DNA from: Grammothele lineata
Lineage: Eukaryota > Basidiomycota > Agaricomycetes > Polyporales > Polyporaceae
DNA length: 64,000 nucleotides
Assembly: GCA_002150815.3 (NCBI GenBank)
Contig: NDFF03000188.1
Location: 1 to 64,000, forward strand
Reading direction: 5' to 3'
Shown piece after piece: positions 1 to 11,053 of this stretch (its first letter is position 1; each line of letters begins with the position of its first letter). The notes under the pieces were generated by a model, which was not told where the DNA came from, ran no database searches, and saw nothing but the letters and a program-made list of their open reading frames with translations. Position numbers and translations under genes: made by a program.

Positions 1-842
1 CCCCCACACACGCGCCGACGTACTTCTTCCCACCTCCTTTCCTCTTCAACGAGACGAACGACAAAAGCGCTTGCTATATGCATAATTGGTTGCGAATCCG
101 GGGTTTCGCCCAACAGCGCCTCGTCGACGTTACGATCAGCGGCCATCCTTTGCGCATCAAGGAGTGGCGGGAGGCCCTGCATGGGGACTACCGCGCAGAC
201 CCCGCGCAAGGGCCAGGCCGACAGCTTTCGACCTCGGAGCAAGCCGTTCACGATCGCAAGCTTGCTCTCCGCAAGCTCTTCGCGTTGGCCGGTGGCCTAC
301 CATCATACGATGGGTCTCAGCGCACGAAGTGGGGCACACGCAGTGTCCTCGCCGCCGATCTCCTGGCGGACGAGTTACTTTGGAAGGCCGTACTTTGGGA
401 GATGCACGAGGTCAATTGGCGATGCGAGTTGAGGGAGCTCGATAGGGAAATACTGCGCCAAGCCATCTCGAACAATCCCGCGCTGGACTTTGAGCGCAGC
501 AGCCTCGTCAACAAGGTTTGGCACGGCACGGGCGCGCTCAGCATCTTCCCCGAATGTCCGGAGCGACCCGTCGTCGACATGTGGGACCTACCGGATGCTC
601 CGGCGTGGCACGACAGACCCGATCGACGCGAAGCTGTGCACACTTTGCTCAAAGTCATGGGAAGGTGGCCGGGCTTCCCCGACGATCTATGGGCGTCACT
701 CAAGGCGATGGACGAGGGCCGAGACGTGGCGATGGGGCGCACAGAGAGTGCCGCTGTAGCCTTCTACGTGCAGTGTTTCTCTGCGCGTTTTGGTCGGCTC
801 CCGATTCCCCCAACCCATCCTCCGTCACCGTTTGCGCGCTGA
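1..842 (+). CDS. Hypothetical protein, 5' end outside window
   Basis: The reading frame ending at the TGA at 840-842 is open right up to base 3, so the first in-frame ATG (78) is probably not the start and the gene begins left of the window. From that ATG there are 254 codons, and about 25 more upstream look coding (proline/phenylalanine-rich, then FNETND). The protein is rich in Trp, Arg and Glu, with an N-terminal stretch reading MHNWLRIRGFAQQRLVDVT, an EWREALHGDY segment and a WEMHEVNWRCEL segment. No signal peptide, membrane helix or catalytic motif was recognised. No intron is needed within the visible part, unlike the genes that follow on the same strand. I believe this protein type recurs as unnamed predicted proteins in Agaricomycetes, often near repeats; that is recollection, not a search. 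Function unknown. Confidence 0.6.
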   Translation, partial: PTHAPTYFFPPPFLFNETNDKSACYMHNWLRIRGFAQQRLVDVTISGHPLRIKEWREALHGDYRADPAQGPGRQLSTSEQAVHDRKLALRKLFALAGGLPSYDGSQRTKWGTRSVLAADLLADELLWKAVLWEMHEVNWRCELRELDREILRQAISNNPALDFERSSLVNKVWHGTGALSIFPECPERPVVDMWDLPDAPAWHDRPDRREAVHTLLKVMGRWPGFPDDLWASLKAMDEGRDVAMGRTESAAVAFYVQCFSARFGRLPIPPTHPPSPFAR

Positions 843-1096
843 TTTGTACGGAAGTTGTGTTCTGGCGACGTGATTGTAATTGTAGTACAAATGCACCATG
901 TTCCGATCGCGCGTTTTGAGCCCTTGGGCCACTGGACTTATGTGCCACTGCGGCTCGCGGCCACACTTTCGAAAGACCCAAAGCGATCGTCCAGGTACGT
1001 ATATATGGTTCCTAAGCGCGCCATTCATACTCGCCCCCTCTGAGACTACTTATCCTACCCTCGTACACCCGCCGTTCCGCTGACTCTACGCTCGCA

Positions 1097-2835
1097 ATGC
1101 CTGGACCCGAGTGGTTGATGAAAGACCTCGACAATGGAATCGACCAGAAGGCTTGGCTTCTCCGCCGTATGCGCGAGGAATTCGAAGCGCGCGAGCAGGA
1201 GACTCGCAAGAGAAGCATCGCGGCCATAGGTAAAGCACTGGCGGCAGAATTTGAGATTGAGTTTCCACCCCTCCACTGCTTCATGAAGGCCAACGGGACC
1301 ATGGAGACGGAGCTCCAGGCGAAAAATCGCACCCGTAATCGTCCCGACGTGCGTCTGTCACATCTAACACCCCGCGCTCGCGCTAATCTCTCCACCACAG
1401 CAAACACGTCGTTGGGTTCAGATGAACTGGCGTTTAGTGGAGAACATGGCTGCTCAGGATCGTCAGCAGAACGCTGCTACCGCCCAGGGTCAGCGCAACG
1501 ACTTGCTCGATGCGCGGGCCGCCGGGGTGGTCAGGACGCGCGCGAAGAGCGCACGCGATCTCTACGTCGCTGAGCACCCGGAGATTACGGAAACCACCAA
1601 CGCCAAGCTCAAGGCCGACGGTATCTCCGCGCTCGGCGACGTCATGATGGCCCACAACAAGGCACGATCCGAAGCTATCGCCGCCGCGAAGGCGGACGGC
1701 TCGTACGCGGCGTATGAAGAACGAGCGCGGCAGTTGAAGGAAGCGGCGGCGACGGACCGCGCAGCAGGAGCGGCGGATGAAGACGATAATCTGGACGCCA
1801 GCGAGAGTCAACGTCAAGAGTCAGTTCATATTTTTTACTCCATATAGTCGCTGAGCGAGCTTGACGTAGGCTGTTGGACGACGTACAATACACCTTACAA
1901 ACCCGTATGGTCGACCTCTCACGCATAAGCGATCTCGACATCCTCGTCGTGTACGCGGGCGCGAACGCTGATGGACAGCCCAGGAAGTGGATGTAAGTGC
2001 GTTGTAAGTTCATTCGACACGTACTGATACTCCCTGGCAGTCTTGGTAGCGATGACGAGTTGGTCGACTACGTGCTCGCTCAGGACCATTTCAACAATGA
2101 GCTTGACGCGTTTTTCGCAGCGCGCCACAAAGGACGCGAAACTACGGCCGCTCCCAAAGATCCGTCCCCCCCTAGCAGCCGCGAGCAGAGCGACGAGGCG
2201 CGTTCGAGTTCTAATGCGGATGTAGGTACAAACTTCATAACCGCTCCACTGCGCTGACCACCACACTTAGACGACGGGCAGTCGCGAAGTCGCTAGCAAC
2301 GCCTCCGAGAATCCTTCGCAGCCTACGCATGATACGCTCGCCAACCAGACACTTTCTCAAGGTGCAGCAGCTCCAGAGCTTAGCAGCAAAGAGCCAGGTG
2401 AAGGGGCGGCGCCAAGCAAGGATGATGTGACACCATCCGGGGACGGCGTTGACCACTCGGCGACGCAGTCAAAGGGGCGCGGCAAGAATCGCAAGGAGGT
2501 CGAGAAACGGGCACACGAAGGGTAAGTTTATTATCTGTTCCATACGTGCCATGCCCTCACACCTGGTATGTAGGGGTCAAGAGGACGGAAACGAGGATGG
2601 TCCAAGGCGCGGCAAGCGTGCGCGCGTAACCCGCGCCGCCGAGCAGGCGCCTGCGGCTCCCTCTGCGGCGCCATCTCTGGCTCCTTCTGCGACGCATCCT
2701 GCGGCGCCAGCAGAGGCTGCTACAAAGGGTAAGAAAGGTAGCAAGAAGGCTCGGGGCGGGAAGGCCACCGAAGACGCAGCGAAGACCGCTGCGGTGGCGC
2801 CGCGCAGGTCTAGTCGAAAGAAGGAGTCGGCGTGA
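1097..2835 (+). CDS. Six-exon hypothetical protein with basic C-terminal tail (495 aa)
   Basis: Exons 1097-1348, 1401-1819, 1870-1992, 2041-2221, 2271-2521 and 2574-2835 join in phase through five GT-AG introns of 48-52 bp and give 495 codons plus stop. Residues about 1-225 are helical and charged (for example WLLRRMREEFEAREQETRKR, then RRWVQMNWRLVENMAAQ and an Ala-rich segment). A compact middle part contains LLDDVQYTLQTRMVDLSRIS and LDILVVYAGANADGQPRKW. The last third is low complexity (Ala/Pro/Ser) with lysine/arginine clusters RRGKRARV, KGKKGSKKARGGK and RRSSRKKESA, which fit a nuclear or DNA-associated protein. No named domain was recognised. It lies 254 bp after the previous ORF on the same strand. 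The tail resembles that of the gene at 5508, which suggests the two belong together. Structure well supported; function unknown. Confidence 0.75.
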
Positions 2836-3350
2836 TGTATACGTATAGAGCCCGGTACGTTCAACACGCGGCACGGACTTCATATTCAGTTAGTCCGTTG
2901 TCTTGTGTAGCGTATCTATGTAATCAGTCTCGTGTATGGTCGAATTCACCCCTTCCTTTTCCCGGCTGGGAGTCGTTTACTTGGAGAATTATAGTCAGTA
3001 CCTAGCGCGATGCACCTGACTGCGTGCGAGTGAATATGACGTTCGCGATCGCGCCTGCGCTCGCAGTTGACTTTGGCACGTTTGCAACAATGTGCTAGCG
3101 GCATTCATTGCACAAAGCGACCAGGTATCACAACAAAGTTTGGGATCTCGAGGCCACACCACGGTGAGTTGGTTCTTCCGCCGTGCATAACGATTTGTCT
3201 GACATCCTGGCCACACACAATCAACAATCAGCCGAGCAGGAGCGGACCTTGGGCTGCGCTTCACAAAAGCGTACGCGTCATGCGATACGCCCTTAAAGCC
3301 CGAGATGCCACCAACCAGCTGCCTGTCGCGCCTCTCTACTATCCCCCAAT
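2836..3350 (+). other. Intergenic: 3'UTR and promoter between two island genes
   Basis: No coding frame with convincing composition was found. It should hold the 3' end of the upstream transcript and the promoter of the zinc-motif gene at 3351. No repeat or palindrome cluster was seen here. Confidence 0.4.
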
Positions 3351-4592
3351 ATGCCGCGCTCCTCTGCCACCCCGTCTCGAAGGAGAAGCCGCGCATACCC
3401 CGCCACCCCCACTTCTCGCAACAAGCGCACCAACGCCGCTCGTGCGGCATTCTTAGCGCTGAAGAGCCCCGTCAAGACCGTCGATACGAAGGACGCCGCG
3501 TTGGGTCGTTTCAAGATATTTGTGAAGGCACTCGCGGACGAGCAACCACCTTGCGATCGTCTATGCGCTGACGAAGCGAGGCAGTTGCAAGTTCAATACC
3601 GTACAGGCACAAGAGATGATGGCCGGTATTACTTTCTAGTAAGCACAACGCTACCTCGAATTTTCCACTACGCTTCTAGCACGGGTACTTACGCTGGTAC
3701 CGCGACAGTGCGACAACGAGGGGTGTCCGTACTACGACAAGGTGCAATACGTGACGGCGCGCCTTCCACGCGAAGACCGGAAGATGCTGGACAATCGTCG
3801 TGAATTGTACAACATGCAAGTACAGGCGGTCGAAGGAATCGCACTGATGGAGAAGCAGATGCTCGAGCGCAAGGGTAACTCCGTCGAGTCTTCGGATGAG
3901 GACATGTCTAGCGATTCAGACGGTAAGTAGTGTGTTTCGCGTGTGGTTGTCAGCAGCTGCCGAGCTGACGTCGACGCTGCCTTGTTAGAGTCACTGCCAT
4001 GCACTCCCAGTCGTCCGAGCCGCGCAGCACCCGCGAGCATCTGGCACTCAATTTCACCGCGCAAGATGAGACAGGCCGAGCACGTCGCCGCGTCGACCTC
4101 GACCGCGAGTGGTGTATCCACTTCGACCAACACAGTCGGACGCGATACTAAAGACTACATGAACGTAATTGCATATCTCAAGGTATAGTCCTCCTATTCT
4201 ATCAGCTCAGTATATACGTGCTCATCTTCCTGGCTCAGGACGGAGAAGCTCCCGTGTCGTATGATTTCCCTATCAGCAAGGGGGTACTGCCGTGCCGTAT
4301 GTTCATGCCGTACGACCTCGATGGCACGCGCGAGATCGCATACTTCACTGCGCGCTGCGGCGAGTGGCGGTTCATCCGCCCATTCAAACTAGTCGACTGG
4401 ATGAACCTCGGTGTGGTCAACGAGGACACTGTCGTGTGGGTAAAGAACGGCATCTCCGAGCTCCCTGGAATTGACCGGTACACGGGTATGTATCATTCAA
4501 GTTGTGTAGGACGCGAAGACGGCTAATCCACTGCTACAGATGGTGTCGGGGAGCCTGACTGGGATCATGCTGGTTGCGCATTCCCAGCCTAG
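3351..4592 (+). CDS. Five-exon protein with a GRF-like C3C/C4C zinc motif (331 aa)
   Basis: Exons 3351-3638, 3709-3922, 3989-4182, 4239-4485 and 4540-4592 sum to 996 bases in one frame. The N-terminus is basic (MPRSSATPSRRRSR). Residues 68-102 have C68-x3-C72-x24-C97-x4-C102, with DDGRYYFL just before C97 and CPYYD at C102. This order, an aromatic 'GR-Y-F' strand preceding a C..C pair and a trailing aromatic/acid, resembles GRF-type zinc fingers, which bind single-stranded nucleic acid; the match is by eye and partial. A helical segment (residues 110-145) and a Ser/Asp patch follow. The C-terminal exons form a compact folded-looking region (PISKGVLPCRMFMPYDLDG, CGEWRFIRPFKLVDWMNLG). An alternative acceptor at 3681-3688 leads to an early stop and was rejected. 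Predicted nuclear and nucleic-acid-binding by inference only; exact role unknown. Confidence 0.68.
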
Positions 4593-4755
4593 GCCCGTCG
4601 TCTCTGGTGAATCTCTAGTGCGAGTGATCTGTCTATCACGCATGTATCATAGCCTCCCTCTCCTTCGATTCAATACCTCGTCACCTTGCCTTCCTGCGGT
4701 CAGAACAGCGTGCAATAAATGAAGGTGATGTCTGAATGTCTAAGCTGTGCGCATA

Positions 4756-5434
4756 TCTAGATGCTCGTGCGTGTGTACTATACCCTTACAGTTTTGATAT
4801 CTAGACGTCTTTGCGTGTGTAATGGCTGTAAGTGCGACGTATCTAGATGCACGGTTCGGAAGCGTCCGTCTTCAGTTTCTCTCGGCTTGTATGTATCTAG
4901 ATGGCGCTGGGTGGTATCACACATACCCTTACAACTTCCCTATCTAGATGGCAGCTTCGCGCGGCGTATAGTAGCGCACCTAAGTATATTTGTATTTAGA
5001 TGTCCATTCAAGTGGGCGTTCAGCCCGTATCTATATACATTCGCGAGCACAGTACCATTCCCCTGCAGCTAGACTATCTAGATGGCACCTCACATGGGAT
5101 GTACGAGATATTCCGAGTCGATACTTCCGTGTCTAGATGCATCTAGATGGCTTGAAGCGTGTACTATACCCTTCGTGTTTCGTCATCTAGATGTTCTCTT
5201 GGGTACCTACTACATAGTATCTATATGAGCCACGACATCGGATACATCTAGACACACCAAGTATTGGTGTATCTAGTTAGATGTCATGATCATTCGGAAG
5301 GCTGCACTTACAAACGGGACCATCTAGATACCTTGGCAAACATACGGCTCGTACCTATCTAGATGGGGTACTATGACAGGGGCTCACACTGTATCTAGAT
5401 ACACCTAGGAAAATATTATCTGGATCTATCTAGA
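4756..5434. repeat. Array of the palindrome TCTAGA (core of ATCTAGAT)
   Basis: Fourteen exact TCTAGA hexamers begin at 4756, 4800, 4842, 4896, 4943, 5077, 5132, 5142, 5186, 5247, 5323, 5358, 5394 and 5429. Most are extended to TATCTAGATG. Degenerate copies occur near 4995, 5029, 5270 and 5461. Spacing is irregular (10-134 bp), so this is not a simple tandem satellite. A longer phrase recurs around some sites, with GTGTACTATACCCTT at about 4771 and 5159 and a related ACATACCCTTAC at 4920, hinting at decayed repeat units. Chance expectation for one hexamer in 680 bp is well below one. The array sits between two genes of the left island. It could be transposon sub-terminal binding sites, a protein-binding array or a degraded minisatellite. 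Confidence 0.85.
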
Positions 5435-5507
5435 TGGGTATAGACTACGTAGTCGGTTTTATATAGATACCTTAACTGAATCTATACATTGGGTGGTATT
5501 GACGCCG

Positions 5508-6795
5508 ATGGCCGCATCGATTGGGTTGTGTACGTGCTCGTACGCTTGTTTGAGATGCGTTCATTGACATTAAGCTAGCGCCCCTACCGGAAGAACGTCG
5601 GAGGGCCTCAACTTCATCGAGTTTCTCGCAAGGCACTACGGCAAATCAAGCGACTCTATCATAGCGTTGCTTCAAACATGGCTGTATGATATCTTCGACG
5701 GTTCGTATGCATAGGTCATGCGCTCTCACGTTTACGGCGACTGACAACTTGGCAGCTCCTGCACGTCCTACTGGAGAACGTCCACCTGTAGCGAATAATG
5801 ACGTCTCTGCTAGTGCGTCAAGTACCGGGCAAAAGGTCGATTCGTCCAGTGGCAACGCGGTGGAGCCTCTCACTGGGTCAGCCTCTGTCAGCCAACCTTC
5901 GCTCGACCTGCCAGAGCGCGTCACCGGCGAAGGCTCGGAACGTCGCGAGCCTGTAGCGGATATTCCCACGCCTCGCGCGCCTACTTCCTCTGTCGCAGCC
6001 GGGGCGAGTGGCTGCACGCCGTCGACAACTTCAGGCACTCGTGTATTGCCGTCACCGACAACCAGCATTCCCCTTCAGCCTCCAGCGCCGACTGTGACAT
6101 CGCTGAGTCCTGAGTTAGCAATCCCTTCTATCGGTCCCGTCACGGAGCAACACGTCGCCGAGCCAGCGCATAATCCTGACGTCGATACATCCGATCAGGA
6201 ATTACCGGCAAGGGTTAAGGACACGGTCGAACTACTGAACGTTCAGCACACACCGCTAATCCCTAAGCTCACGTAATATGCTCTATCCATGCCTAGCGTT
6301 TGTGCACGTACTCATTCCGAACACAGACCTATCCCTACCGTCTCGGAAGGTTCAAGTTCGGCGGAGCAGTCGAAGGCTCCCAAGAAACGCAAGGCAAATC
6401 CCGCAAGCGGTCGTGCTAAGAAGGCTAAGTGAATCTCTTCTTTTGCTGGCGTACATTGCCTGTTTTGACGCACTTATACCTCTAGGAAGACGAAGGCGGA
6501 CGACAGCGCAGGGTCGCGTACAACTGAGGAAAGAGCTACAACCTCCGCTTCAGCCCCGAGAAAGTGAGTATACACATTCCGCCTGTGTTCGTTTGTTGAA
6601 CTGTCGTACAGGCGTCACAAGAAAACCACGACGGATGCTCCTGCCCCAGCTACTCCCGAGCCCACTCGCGGAAAGCGTAATCGTGTGATGTCTAAACGCG
6701 CTCTTGGAGGAAGCCCGTAAGTGAAGAAATCTGGTGTATGTTTTTGAAGTTAATGTTCGCTTTGCAGCACGACACTAGTTTCAAAGAAGCGGTGA
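5508..6795 (+). CDS. Seven-exon hypothetical protein with NLS-like basic tail (323 aa)
   Basis: Exons from 5579 on are firm: 5579-5700, 5756-6272, 6327-6428, 6486-6563, 6612-6716 and 6768-6795, all joined by GT-AG introns of 48-57 bp. The first exon is the weak part. The ATG at 5508 with a donor at 5528 gives the right phase and 323 codons in total. The second exon encodes a clear helix, GLNFIEFLARHYGKSSDSII followed by ALLQTWLYDIFD. The middle is long, low-complexity Ser/Thr/Pro (probably disordered). The tail carries KAPKKRK, GRAKKAKKTK, RKRHKKTT and SKKR blocks, typical of nuclear localisation or DNA contact. It follows the TCTAGA array directly. No family was recognised. An alternative first exon (see findings) would imply that the array interrupted a longer gene. 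Confidence 0.62.
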
Positions 6796-7376
6796 TCGAG
6801 AGGGAGCGCGTGGTGCGGCATCGCTCCGCGACTTGGAAGGAACTCGACATTTGTGTAGTCTATGTTGTCCGGACGCCGCGCGGCAATAGTTCGCCGCAGT
6901 GAACATGCAACTGCCTGTGCCCCTGCATATATTTCTTAGTACCCTAGATCTGAATCACACCAGCCTAGTGGTACGGAGCACCGGAGATTTGCAATCGGGA
7001 CAAGCGTCGGGGATGGAAACGTTGAGACATCTACGCCGTGATCTTGATCGCGTTGTCTATGGCCGCTACTCGCAATCTGTGGAAATAGGGAGAAATGTTC
7101 CGTTAATCTGTCAGATTTTTCCAAATGAACGGCAGCGGTCGCGTACTTAACCTTTTCGTCCGGATCGTGGAGCTACAACACGCTCCTCCAGCACCCGCGT
7201 TCTGTACGTGTTTCGCCCCTTCCTTCTTCCCCCACTACCTCTTAGACATCTCCGCCTCCAGGTTGCTTGCATCAACGTGCCGTTGTCCTCCCTATCGCCA
7301 TAAACGTTTTACTTTCGGTAACGTCTATCCATCTTCCGTAGCTCCCGGTCTGTTGAACTCATGGGGACGTTAGAAC
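6796..7376 (+). other. Intergenic between two island genes
   Basis: Contains only short frames without coding composition. Expected to hold the 3' end of the gene ending at 6795 and the promoter of the gene at 7377; a pyrimidine-rich stretch lies at 7190-7260 upstream of that start. Confidence 0.35.
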
Positions 7377-10300
7377 ATGCCTCCGAAGACGCCCAAAGCG
7401 ACCCTCGCTTCTCCTAAGAAGTCCCCGTTAGGTGGCCTGGGTCCTCATCGGTCTAGAGCTCCTACTTATTCCCAGGAGCTGAGAGCTCTCTGCTTGTTGG
7501 GAGCCGACGAACGTAGGCCGGAAGTTTGTGATCACGTGCTCTCCGAGCGCATGCGTTGTCCCAGGTGCTATCAGAAGGAGTACATGTGGACGAAGGTGCT
7601 TTTCAAGCCCGGCCTCGCTGGGAGGCATGCAATTGGCGTAAGGACGTACATCTTATGGCTTAGTCTCCGCTCACACTTTTCAGTGTAACGGCGTCATGAG
7701 CGATGCTAAAGGACTCCCTACACTGGACAAGAACGGCGACGTACAGCTCTGTGGATACTTCTGTATACCTGTACAGCCTCCTGTTCCTCCTGATCAACTC
7801 GCTCGGATCGAAAAGCAGCGTAACGTCGATCTGCAGCGTCAGCGTGCTCTCGACGAGGAACACGCTTTCGATGAACAAACGGACTCCATCTTGGCTGAGA
7901 AGTCTAGCTCGGTGAGACCGTTTCATGCTCCGTCTTCCTATCCATTCAAACTATTCACTAGCAGCCGGACGATTCCCCACTCACCGCTACGCCGGTACGC
8001 GGTCTGTTGAACGTTCTAGTCCCGTAAGCTAACCTGAATATCGCAGCGACAGTCACGGTACGCGTCATCCTTTGCAACCACGCCCGACCGTCCAGTCAGT
8101 CGAACAAGTACACCGGCTTCTCAACTCGCTCGGGATGCCGCCATTGCTCTACGAGTTCAAGCTGCTGAATATGACGAGATCGCGGACGAACAGCTTGTCA
8201 GTACCCTTCAGAATCACTTGAATTATGAGTACGCTGACCAGTGCCTCCGAACGGGATACGTGATTGTGCAGAAGGCTGAGGCTGGCCCTCAGGATGAAGT
8301 AGGAGACACTTGGCCCCCTGATTCAACATCCTCGGTGTGCCCGAGCGGCTCACAAAGCACTGTGAGTATGCGCCCATCAACTAACTACTCGTGCGGTTCT
8401 AATGACCCAATTAGGCGACTATGGCCAACCGCATAGCCCGGGCCTCAGAAATTCAGCGTGAGGCGGTACGTGGAGTTGACTCAATGCGGAGTCATCGTCT
8501 CACCGTCTCCTAGAGATCGCTTCGCCAGGGCGGAAATGCCAGCAAGTCTCCTACGTCTTCGCCTTCGCCTTCGCCCGTCGTCACGCCTACTCCTAGCTCC
8601 AAAAAGCGGCGCGGAAACCATTTGGATCGTGATCAATCCCTCATGAAGACGCACCCTCCATACTCATCCCAAAGACGACCTGGAGGGAATCCCGGTCCTC
8701 AGAGGAACATTTCACCCGTCGAAGACGTCCACCTGACCTCTCGCCGAAAGCCGATGGTGTCTTCGCCGAACCTTTCCATAGCACGTTCCTCGACCCAAAG
8801 ACTGGTCGCTGATGGAGAGGGCATAGTAGAGCACCACCGAGATGTGAGTGACTTGAATCTTGACTATCGGTATTCGTTCTGCCACTGAATACATGAAGGT
8901 GGCCCCTCGGGTCTCCGCACCGTCGACGCCTTCCGGATCCGTAGAGACTTTCAGTCTCGCTATATCACCAACTCGTCCACCCCAGGAATGTCCTTTCTGA
9001 CTCATCCCGGAGTCTCTGTTAATACTACGTCCATACAGGCACCGGCACGCCCTGTGCATCAGGCAACTTCGAACGCCGCTCCCGATCCCAAACAGCGCAC
9101 GATCTCCTCATATGTACGCCTTCTCCTCTGGGAATGACTAAGTAGCTGATCGCCGTTATCAAGTACCCGGCCCGGCGGTACCCCAAAGCGCCCAGGATCA
9201 GATTACGGTCTACAAAGAACCCGTTACCACAGGTAAGGCATTACTTCATTGGATATCCCTAGAAACGAGCTTACTGGATGACGCAGCTTCCTCAAGGCAA
9301 TAATGTTGCTGTTGAGGTAGGCTCTACACCAACAGGATCGTTCGTGACTGTTCACATTGCCCAGGTACCGGCAGCTTCGAGCGGGCGCAAGCGACCTCGC
9401 TCGCAGAGTGTGGTGTCTGTTAGTTCTACAGAAGAACCTCCGACAGTTCGGGCAAGGATGCCAACTCCAGTTGCTGGCCCAGCCCTGGAGGTTAAGAAAG
9501 AGTTCGTTGATGAGGTAATGGACGTGGATCCGTCCATCAATCACGACGACGACGACCCCTTCTCCGAGACTGCTGCGCGCCAAGACCGTCTGATCAAGTC
9601 CAGCAAACCCATCGAATGGCCTGAACTTCCAGACACCGCATTCACACGGCTCCTTCGTCGCCATACTGCAAACTTCATCGCTCAATCTTCATCCATGACT
9701 TCCTCGTCTTCGCAGCAGTCTGACAATGCCCTACAGCTGCGCAGCTCCGGAGGGGTGTTCCCATCGAGCCCACCTTCACACTCGAAGAACAAGACCGCAT
9801 GCAGTGGTACTATCGGCGTCGAGGAGCCTCCTCGAGTTGCTCGCCGTGCCGATTCCGAGGATTCGCTCGACCGGATCTTGAATACTGAATATCCAGAGGA
9901 CGAGCAACAACATCTTTCAGATTCTGAGCTTAACGTTCTTGGTACGCCCGATCTGTTGATGGATTTCTCTGGCTGCCGGACTGACGTGAGTACCGGTACA
10001 GACTCCGAGATGCGATCGAACTGCGCGTCCAACGAAGAGTTCGATGAAGGCGAAGACGAAGATGAAGACGGTGAAGATGAAGATGAAGGTGAAGACGGTA
10101 AAGACGAAGATGATGAAGAAGACGGAGAAGACGAAGACGGCGACGGCGACGAGGACGAGGACGAGGACGACGAGGACGACGAGGACGAGGACGACGAGGA
10201 CGAGGACGACGAGGACGACGAGGACGACGAGGACGGCGACGAAGGTGGCGTCAACGCAGACAGCGATAAAGGAGACGGGGAGTCCCACACTGCTTCCGAT

Positions 10301-11053
10301 GCTGATTACAACGAAGATCTCAACGAAGAGCAGCCTAAGGCGACCGGTGAAACGTTCCTTGGTGGGGCCCAGGGGAAGGACGTTGTCCCGCGTAAGTGCA
10401 TACCCATACGATGAGACGTTCCGCTAACTTCGAACTAGGTGCAGCATTGGATGTCCTACAGGCACGTGTTACCTATGCAGACAAGTTTTGGAATGACGTC
10501 ACCGATCCTAGTGAGTGCGTAAGCATCCCAAGGGTCTACATCTAAGTCCCCTGTTACCAGAATTGGCACAGAAGGCTCTCAAACTGATCCTCCGGCCCTT
10601 CCTAGTCGACCCCGTGCTGTATGAGCCGAACGACTATGAAACCGTCACTGCATGGTTCTGCCAAGTCTTTATCTGGTTTCAGGTATGTCCGTTGCGTCTG
10701 AGCATGTCTATCAAGACTAACGACGACGGCAGGACGGGCACGACCCTCTTTCCCGAGCGCTCTCAATCCCCACCTTAACGGTGTGTATCTACATAAAGGA
10801 GCGGCTGGCAGACATCTTCGCGCTCTTCGACGCGCGTGAGTACGAGATCTGGGATCCTATCTCGGATCAGTGGCTCTCCCGCAGCATCAGCGTGCCCTTC
10901 ACTGTTCACGAAAGCAACGCCCACACCATTCTTCTACGTCTTCCCGGTATTGGCGCGTGCCCCTGCTTTCACCAGGCTGTCGCGTTGTCTGAACGGCTTG
11001 AGTCGGACGGCGGTATCAGTTGGGCCGCCAAGGGCAAGTGGAAGGTTGCTTAA
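7377..11053 (+). CDS. Twelve-exon protein: Cys cluster, disordered middle, acidic tract (1021 aa)
   Basis: Exons 7377-7637, 7684-7911, 7962-7994, 8047-8361, 8415-8465, 8514-8843, 8955-9113, 9164-9232, 9287-10391, 10439-10510, 10561-10682 and 10733-11053 join without phase conflict; eleven GT-AG introns, ten of 46-54 bp and one of 111 bp. The N-terminus is basic (MPPKTPKATLASPKKSP). Cysteines at 61, 64, 88, 110 and 114 (CPRC, CNG, CGYFC) suggest zinc binding. Residues about 120-730 are mainly Ser/Pro/Arg-rich and probably disordered, with SSKKRRG and GRKRPRS basic patches. Residues about 735-800 are almost pure Asp/Glu. The last 170 residues look folded, with helices around ALKLILRPFLVDPVLYEP and CIYIKERLADIFALFDA. 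The weakest joins are 8844-8954 and exons 7-8; a split into two genes near 9278 is the main alternative. No family recognised; nuclear role inferred from composition. Confidence 0.6.
10041..10245 (+). repeat. GAC/GAG-type codon repeat encoding an acidic tract
   Basis: Trinucleotide-like sequence made almost only of GAC, GAG, GAA and GAT codons, encoding about 65 Asp/Glu residues inside the gene at 7377-11053. The first half uses GAA/GAT and the second half uses GAC/GAG, so two repeat expansions may be joined. Long antisense frames here read as poly-Ser or poly-Val and are artefacts of the repeat. Confidence 0.8.

Noticed and set aside
6899..7150. Plus-strand ATG frame of 83 codons between island genes
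   Set aside because: No coding composition, no link in phase to either neighbour.
9682..10290. Minus-strand poly-Ser and poly-Val frames
   Set aside because: Direct reflection of the GAC/GAG repeat that encodes the acidic tract on the plus strand.
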